Assembly: GCA_903884005.1 (NCBI GenBank)
Contig: CAISDA010000013.1
Span: 106,037 to 170,036 of the forward strand
Direction: 5' to 3'
Source: an uncultured Ignavibacteriota bacterium
GTDB taxonomy: Bacteria > Bacteroidota > Ignavibacteria > UBA10030 > UBA8401
Length of the DNA: 64,000 nucleotides
Numbering within the stretch: position 1 is the stretch's first letter; each line of letters begins with the position of its first letter. The notes beneath the pieces were generated by a model. The model searched no databases, was not told the DNA's origin, and worked only from the letters and a program-made list of their open reading frames with translations. The translations under genes were made by a program, and so were the position numbers. This document shows positions 58,272 through 64,000 of this stretch, in pieces.

Positions 58272-61200
58272 ATGTCTCGATCGAAACTTCGTTATGCGCT
58301 TTTCTGCGTCTTGTTGTTCATTACCGCTTCGTGCACGGCACAGTCCGTAGCCAACGGCGGATTTGAAGGATCGCTGTCCGAGTGGCACTCGTCGGAAAAA
58401 AACGTCGCGCTAGACCGGAGCGTCATGCATTCCGGCACGGCATCGCTGCGCCTCACGAGCGCTGTGCCGGTCCGAGCGACAGTGAGTTCAGAACCAGTGA
58501 GACTCAACGTCGGATCTCTCTATCGCGTGAGCGCGTGGGTGAAGACGGCCGATGTCCGAACAGACAGCCGCGACCAATACCCGACCCCGGTTGGAGCGTG
58601 CATTGCAATGGCGTCGTTCCCTTTCACGAATCAATCGGGAGCGGCGGGCGGGACGGGCGACTGGAAAAAATTAGAAGCGCTCTTCATCGCAACTCAGAGT
58701 GAGGACAGAGTCTGCCTCTACCTTGGAAAAAACGGCAGCGCCACAGGCACGGCGTGGTTCGACGATGTCATAGTGGAAGAAGAGACGGACATCACACGGT
58801 ATATCCCGATGGAAACGGTCAAATGGCAGGGCGATGCATTCCGCTTTGAAGACCGCGGTTGGATCTTTGTCCATATCGAAGGGACTCCGTATGCACGTGG
58901 AGTCCAATACGGCAGACTCATGGCCGACGAGATCAAAGAATTCATCACTAAACTGTCGATCAATAAAAATACGATGCAGCCGCAAACCGGATGGAATGAA
59001 ATGCGATTCGCAACCGATGCGTTGCTGCTGCGTAAATTCGATACTGAATACCTTGAGGAAATGAAAGGAATCGCCGACGGGGCGAACGCGGGAGGCGCGA
59101 CCGTGTTCGGTAAGCCACTGACGCTGCTGGATGTGGTGACCATTAATTGTGCCGTCGATGTATCGTATGCAGGCGATGCGCTTCCTGTGACACCGACGCC
59201 CCTGACCGGCAGATCATTCCTTTCAGCTGAAGACGACCTGACAGTGCAGGAACGGCTGCATAAATGTTCCTCGTTCCTCGCGTCCAAATCTGCCACAAAG
59301 GACAAGCGGATCGTGTTCGGCCAGCTCTTCATGTGGAACGCCTATACGGGCATCCATTGGAATGTGATCGTCGACGATAACCCCTCATCGGGGCACAGAC
59401 TCGTGTATCAGACGTTTCCGGGAGGAATACATTCTGGATCCGACTTTTATATCAACGACGCCGGCATCATGATCGGAGAGACGACCGTCAATCAATCGCC
59501 GTTCGACGCCGACGGCACGCCGCAATCGTACCGCATCCGCAAGGCCGCGCAATATGCCGGCACGATCGACGATGTCGTGCGCATCATGACCGAAAGGAAC
59601 AACGGTCTTTATACGAATGACTGGCTCATCGGTGACGCGAAGACGAACGACATCGCGGTGCTGGCGCTCGGCACGAAAAAGCATACCGTATGGCGAAGCT
59701 CCCGGCAGGAATGGTATGACGGGCAGAAGGATTGGTACTGGAGCGACAACAATGTGAAGTCGGACGACGTGCGAAGGGAATATGTGACAAATGAGGACAA
59801 TGCCCCCTATGACGTCATATTCAAACCGGTGAATCGGGATATCGCGTTTAGAACATTCTACAACGACAAGCATGGCGTCATCGATGCAAATGCAGGCATC
59901 GACATACTGGCAACATCGCCTATCAACCGTCCTCACGCGTGCGACGGGAAGGTAACGACCGGCGCGATGGCGGACAAGATGATGTTCTTTGCACACTCGG
60001 GTAAAGTGACGATGCGCGAAAAATTTGTCGGCGAAAACGGCCGCGTGCCGGACCTGCCCGGAGCCCAGCCGCAGTTCGCGCTCGGGTATACCGTCATCGC
60101 GCCTCTGCTCTTCGTCGAAAAGCTGCAGCAGGCGCATCGTTCCATCGCGGCCGTAGCGGCCGTTGCTGCCGTGAAAGAACGTGCCGACAATATTGACAGT
60201 GTGAAAATTGTGTACTCCTTCGATCCGAAAATGTTATGGCACAATTCAGTCTATCCGGCATCGCCGAAGGAAAATTGGTATGTCAGCGCCACGGCCGCGT
60301 ATTGGAACCTGCTTCACGCAATGCCTGCCGTGCCTGCGAAAGCGGCGGCCTATGTGCGTGATGAACTGTCTGAATTGAACTGCCGATACCTCTATACAAC
60401 GAAAAGAGAAGGCCCGCTTGCCGCACGCGATGCCCGCGTGTCGTACGACAGCTATAAATATTACCAGGTGCCTCGCATTCGGGGAACGTTTGTCCTCCAT
60501 CAATTGCGGCTGCTTGTGGGTAATGAGAAGTTTGCGAAGGCGGAGGCATCCATTCATGAAAAATATTCGGGGAAAGAAGTCACGAACGAACAGATCGTTG
60601 AGACGTTTGAGCGCGAAACCGGCCGATCGGTGAAGGCATACATTGATCAATGGCTCGATCGCGACGATCTGCCTGTTTGTGAAGTCACAGTGAAATTGAA
60701 AGAACACGCGCCGACCGGTACGCTTCATGAACCGATCGCATCGCCGCGGGCGCATGACGGTGCGAAGGCCGACGCGGCCACGAAGGAAGGACATACAAAC
60801 GGCACGCACTCGCCTTCATCGGATGTTCAGGTTCTTGACGGCTTAAGTCAGCCCGTGATGAAAGGGGAAAAGTGGTCGGTTGAAGCAACTGTCGCACAGA
60901 ACGGTCATCCGTACCATTTCTTCACGACCGTGACGATCGAAACAGAAAAAGAAAAAATATACAGGCTTGTTGAAATACAGAACGCTTCAACAGTGATCCA
61001 ATTCGAAACGAAAGACAAACCCACGGCGTTCCGATTCAACAGCGGCAACGACATACCGGTGGACCGGGAACGCTATTTCACATTCTCGAATTTCTCCGAT
61101 GACTTTTCATCGGTGCTCATCGTGTATGGTACGACGCGGCAGGTCGAAGCGCAGCATACATTGGCGCTGCGGTTCCGGAAAATGGCGGCCGACCGGTTCA

Positions 61201-61580
61201 CCGAAACAATGCTTCCGGTGGCGAAGGAGAGCGAACTGACCGACAGTATTTTGGCCTGCCACGATCTTGTCGTGCTGGGTAATAGTGCAGAAAACGAACT
61301 GACGAAACGCCTGGCAGCGAAGCTGAACATCGAGGTTGGAACAAATTATTTCGCGTGGCAGGACAAGACGTACGCGGCGAGCGATGACGGATTATTCATC
61401 GCCGTGCCCAACCCATTTAACCCATCAAAAACAGTGTACCTTTTCGCCGGCAATAGTGTGTTGGAGGTCTACAATATGACGAAAACATTGCCTCGTTTGC
61501 CCAGTTGGGCGATCTTCAAGAAAGACCAGGTCATCGATAAAGGCTATCATCCTTTGACTGAACAGGGGCAGGCCAAATAA
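58272..61580 (+). CDS. Secreted multidomain protein: N-terminal carbohydrate-binding-like module, C45/phospholipase-B-like Ntn hydrolase domain, M1-peptidase-like C-lobe
   Basis: Signal peptide/lipobox FITASC; GTPYARGVQYGRLMADEI and KCSSFLASKSATKDKRIVFGQLFMWN (Ntn Cys); later ETFERETGRSVKAYIDQWLDRDDLPVCEVTVKL resembles M1 peptidase C-terminal sequences. Confidence 0.7.
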   Translation: MSRSKLRYALFCVLLFITASCTAQSVANGGFEGSLSEWHSSEKNVALDRSVMHSGTASLRLTSAVPVRATVSSEPVRLNVGSLYRVSAWVKTADVRTDSRDQYPTPVGACIAMASFPFTNQSGAAGGTGDWKKLEALFIATQSEDRVCLYLGKNGSATGTAWFDDVIVEEETDITRYIPMETVKWQGDAFRFEDRGWIFVHIEGTPYARGVQYGRLMADEIKEFITKLSINKNTMQPQTGWNEMRFATDALLLRKFDTEYLEEMKGIADGANAGGATVFGKPLTLLDVVTINCAVDVSYAGDALPVTPTPLTGRSFLSAEDDLTVQERLHKCSSFLASKSATKDKRIVFGQLFMWNAYTGIHWNVIVDDNPSSGHRLVYQTFPGGIHSGSDFYINDAGIMIGETTVNQSPFDADGTPQSYRIRKAAQYAGTIDDVVRIMTERNNGLYTNDWLIGDAKTNDIAVLALGTKKHTVWRSSRQEWYDGQKDWYWSDNNVKSDDVRREYVTNEDNAPYDVIFKPVNRDIAFRTFYNDKHGVIDANAGIDILATSPINRPHACDGKVTTGAMADKMMFFAHSGKVTMREKFVGENGRVPDLPGAQPQFALGYTVIAPLLFVEKLQQAHRSIAAVAAVAAVKERADNIDSVKIVYSFDPKMLWHNSVYPASPKENWYVSATAAYWNLLHAMPAVPAKAAAYVRDELSELNCRYLYTTKREGPLAARDARVSYDSYKYYQVPRIRGTFVLHQLRLLVGNEKFAKAEASIHEKYSGKEVTNEQIVETFERETGRSVKAYIDQWLDRDDLPVCEVTVKLKEHAPTGTLHEPIASPRAHDGAKADAATKEGHTNGTHSPSSDVQVLDGLSQPVMKGEKWSVEATVAQNGHPYHFFTTVTIETEKEKIYRLVEIQNASTVIQFETKDKPTAFRFNSGNDIPVDRERYFTFSNFSDDFSSVLIVYGTTRQVEAQHTLALRFRKMAADRFTETMLPVAKESELTDSILACHDLVVLGNSAENELTKRLAAKLNIEVGTNYFAWQDKTYAASDDGLFIAVPNPFNPSKTVYLFAGNSVLEVYNMTKTLPRLPSWAIFKKDQVIDKGYHPLTEQGQAK

Positions 61581-61795
61581 CCGCCAAGCCGGCTGCCGGA
61601 ATGCAACGGAACAATTTCTACAAAAGTGATATCACCGGGGTCAATGTTCGATCACCTCGGCCTGGCCAAAGCCAAAGAAGCATCGACCTACGGATCCACT
61701 GCGGACGAACCCTTGAATTTGCCGGACACGGAACGGCAGTTCGATTCAGCACACCGCAGACGCACCAACACCCATTGCAGCATCCGCCGCACGAC

Positions 61796-61822
61796 AACGG
61801 CAGCCATCATCGGCTGCCGTTG
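61796..61822 (+). terminator. Terminator-like hairpin
   Basis: aacggcagcc-atcat-cggctgccgtt followed by a moderately AT-rich tail. Confidence 0.5.
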
Positions 61823-62146
61823 CTTATTTAAACCATCCCCGCAATCTCTGTCTGAATTCTTCCCGCCCACTTCGGTCCATAATCAATAACGGAAATAAAA
61901 AAAAATCGGACTCAACGCATTAGATAATTCTAATTAGAGCATTCTAACTTGATAAAACAGACGATGGATGTTACAATGACAGTGTAGTCGTATGGAAAGA
62001 CAAAATTTAGAATGTACATCGGTAGTCGGTGGGGCTTAGGCGATGATCATGCTTATGATCGATGCAGACTCCGCATCGGTATCAGCAATCTGTTCGAACA
62101 TGGTTCTATAATAAAATGCACACATCACATTCCTGGGGGGGAACAA

Positions 62147-64000
62147 ATGAAAAAAATAATCTATTTAACATGGTCAACGCTGCTTCTTTTAGTGTTCGGA
62201 TCAGTCGCAATAGCGGCGCCGGGGAGAACCGCATCAGTATCGGGCCTATGGAGTGCCACTTCGACGTGGGGAGGGTCGTCGGTTCCAACATCGTCAAATG
62301 CCGTAACTATAAACAGTGGTGTTATTGTTACCGTGGATGTTGCGGCTTCAGCAGCCAGCATAACCGTAAATGGGCCGACGGTAAGTAATGGACTATCTAT
62401 CAGCGGTTCAAATTCACTCACAGTAGCTGGCGCGATTACAATGAACGCTCCGACATCAGGTACAGTCACAAGTACGATTGATGTAGGGTCAGGTTCGCTT
62501 AGTACGGGGGGTGATATTACCATTAATGGTAGCAGCACTGCGGCCCGTTATTGTACAATGTCTCTATCAACAGGCACAATCGCGGCTGGTGGCAATATAA
62601 ATTTTTCAGGTACAGCTGCGCAGGCTAGACTAATCTTTAACGGAATTGGAATCCTCAATATAGACGGAAATATTTCATCAGGTGGAACATTTGTTGCATC
62701 TAGTGGGACAGTTAACTATGATGGATTATTTTCTCAAACGATTGCCGCATACACGTACAATAATTTAATTTTTAGTGGTTACGGTGTCAAAACTATTCCT
62801 AACGGATTGGTTGTTCTTGGCAACTTTACTGCCAGTGGAGGGCAGATATCGTTAGCGAATCCAAACACGTTTACCCTCGCTGGTAATTGGAATTCGTCAT
62901 GTGCCCTTTCGAATACTGACAGACTGATATTGACCCTTAATGGTTCTGGTGATCAAACAATAACTAACAACTCGAATCCATTAACATTAAGAAGTCTAAT
63001 CGTCAACAAAGCAAGTGGGACAGCAACACTCAATCAAAATATTACCACTTCCAACACCGCCGGCAATGAGTTGACGGTCACTGCAGGAACCCTCGATTTG
63101 TCAACGTTTACCGCGAACCGCGCCTCTACGGGCAGCGGTACATTAACTGTTGCCAATGGTGCAAAATTGGATATAGGGGGGAGCAATACGCTTCCAACGA
63201 ATTATTCAACTTACTCATTAGACGTGTCAAGCATAGTCGAGTATTCGGGTACTGTTCAGTCCGTAGCGGGTAAAACCTATGGAAATCTCATACTGTCAGG
63301 TAGCGGGGATAAATCTGTAATCACGGGCACTTCGGTAGCCAAAAATCTGAGTGTCGCCCCGACCGGGACAGCCAGGGCAAGTGTAGGTGCAGGCTTAAGC
63401 ATTGGAGTGGGCAGTTTAACACTCGGTGGCTATAATAAAATCAATGGAACGTGGGGGTCATCATCGTCTTCTGCATCAAACACAAATAATACGTATTTTT
63501 CTACGACTACCGGTATGGTAAATGTCGTAAACGATACGAGGCCAACCCCGGTCTTCTCGAACCTGACCGCCAACCAGTCGATCGCTTACGGTACTCCGAC
63601 TGTTACGGTAAATGGGACATTAAGCGCATCAGGCCCGGTGTATGCTTTTGACGGAGAAACGGTTGGGATAACGGTTAATGGGATTACACAAAATGCTACA
63701 ATATCAGGTGGGATTGGCCAATTCTCTCTCAATTTTGCAACGGCTTTAATTCCTGCAAATAATAATCCATACGCCATCACCTATTCATATGCTGGTGGTG
63801 TACAGTTAAAAAGTGCAAGCAATAGTTTAAGTTCCACGTTGACGGTGAATAAGAAACCTGTCACGGTAACGGCGAATGCGGGCCAGAATAAAATATTCGG
63901 CTCGGCCGATCCGGTCTTCTCCTATACGTCCTCCGATCCGGCGATCGTGTTCACAGGAGCGCTCGCTCGTGTGGCAGGCGATGCGGTCGGCAGTTATGCG
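62147..64000 (+). CDS. Large secreted repeat protein with MBG/YDG-like domain, 3' end beyond the window
   Basis: Translated by hand from ATG 62147: MKKIIYLTWSTLLLLVFGSVAIAAPGRTASVSGLWSATSTWGGSSVPTSSNAVTINSGVIVTVD…; 618 codons open to the last base; end KPVTVTANAGQNKIFGSADPVFSYTSSDPAIVFTGALARVAGDAVGSYA resembles the MBG domain. Absent from the supplied ORF track. Confidence 0.85.
   Translation, partial: MKKIIYLTWSTLLLLVFGSVAIAAPGRTASVSGLWSATSTWGGSSVPTSSNAVTINSGVIVTVDVAASAASITVNGPTVSNGLSISGSNSLTVAGAITMNAPTSGTVTSTIDVGSGSLSTGGDITINGSSTAARYCTMSLSTGTIAAGGNINFSGTAAQARLIFNGIGILNIDGNISSGGTFVASSGTVNYDGLFSQTIAAYTYNNLIFSGYGVKTIPNGLVVLGNFTASGGQISLANPNTFTLAGNWNSSCALSNTDRLILTLNGSGDQTITNNSNPLTLRSLIVNKASGTATLNQNITTSNTAGNELTVTAGTLDLSTFTANRASTGSGTLTVANGAKLDIGGSNTLPTNYSTYSLDVSSIVEYSGTVQSVAGKTYGNLILSGSGDKSVITGTSVAKNLSVAPTGTARASVGAGLSIGVGSLTLGGYNKINGTWGSSSSSASNTNNTYFSTTTGMVNVVNDTRPTPVFSNLTANQSIAYGTPTVTVNGTLSASGPVYAFDGETVGITVNGITQNATISGGIGQFSLNFATALIPANNNPYAITYSYAGGVQLKSASNSLSSTLTVNKKPVTVTANAGQNKIFGSADPVFSYTSSDPAIVFTGALARVAGDAVGSYA

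Noticed and set aside
62062-62388. 108-aa plus-strand ORF near the window end
   Set aside because: Out of frame with the 618-codon open CDS starting at 62147, which has a signal peptide and a coherent repeat protein sequence.
1-64000. CRISPR array, rRNA operon, prophage structural genes or canonical IS transposase
   Set aside because: No regularly spaced identical repeats, rRNA-like segments, phage structural proteins or recognisable DDE/HUH/serine/tyrosine recombinases were seen.

Overview
The window looks like an ordinary chromosomal segment of a Bacteroidota/Chlorobiota-Ignavibacteria-type bacterium. The taxon is inferred from TAnnTTTG-like promoter elements, type IX secretion (T9SS) C-terminal sorting domains and tRNAs without encoded CCA. 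I recognise housekeeping or metabolic genes: bacilliredoxin, slipin/NfeD, PduO-type cobalamin adenosyltransferase, 6-phosphofructokinase (with PPi-type residues), zwf, nadB, purF, CDP-alcohol phosphatidyltransferase, ftsY, dipeptide epimerase and mutL. There are several large secreted or outer-membrane proteins and four tRNAs: Leu-CAA, Cys-GCA, Leu-UAA and Lys-UUU. An AT-richer accessory stretch lies at about 0.5-5.6 kb. It holds an FkbM-type methyltransferase, a 522-aa winged-helix protein flanked by a 13-bp inverted repeat, and a lipoprotein. The observations most worth a second look are: (1) a dynamin-like protein with apparently broken GTPase motifs, fused to Sel1 repeats and a CFI-box-like C-terminus, next to a coiled-coil gene (49.1-51.9 kb); (2) the 522-aa inverted-repeat-flanked gene as a candidate unclassified mobile unit; (3) a CetA/CetB-like split energy-taxis receptor; (4) a metal-uptake operon with no ATPase gene; (5) a large secreted repeat protein that runs off the window end and is missing from the ORF track; (6) a tRNA-Leu-adjacent cluster of TGTAAACA octamers resembling an integration scar. 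No CRISPR array, rRNA or canonical transposase was seen. All family calls come from reading motifs by eye; no database search was run.
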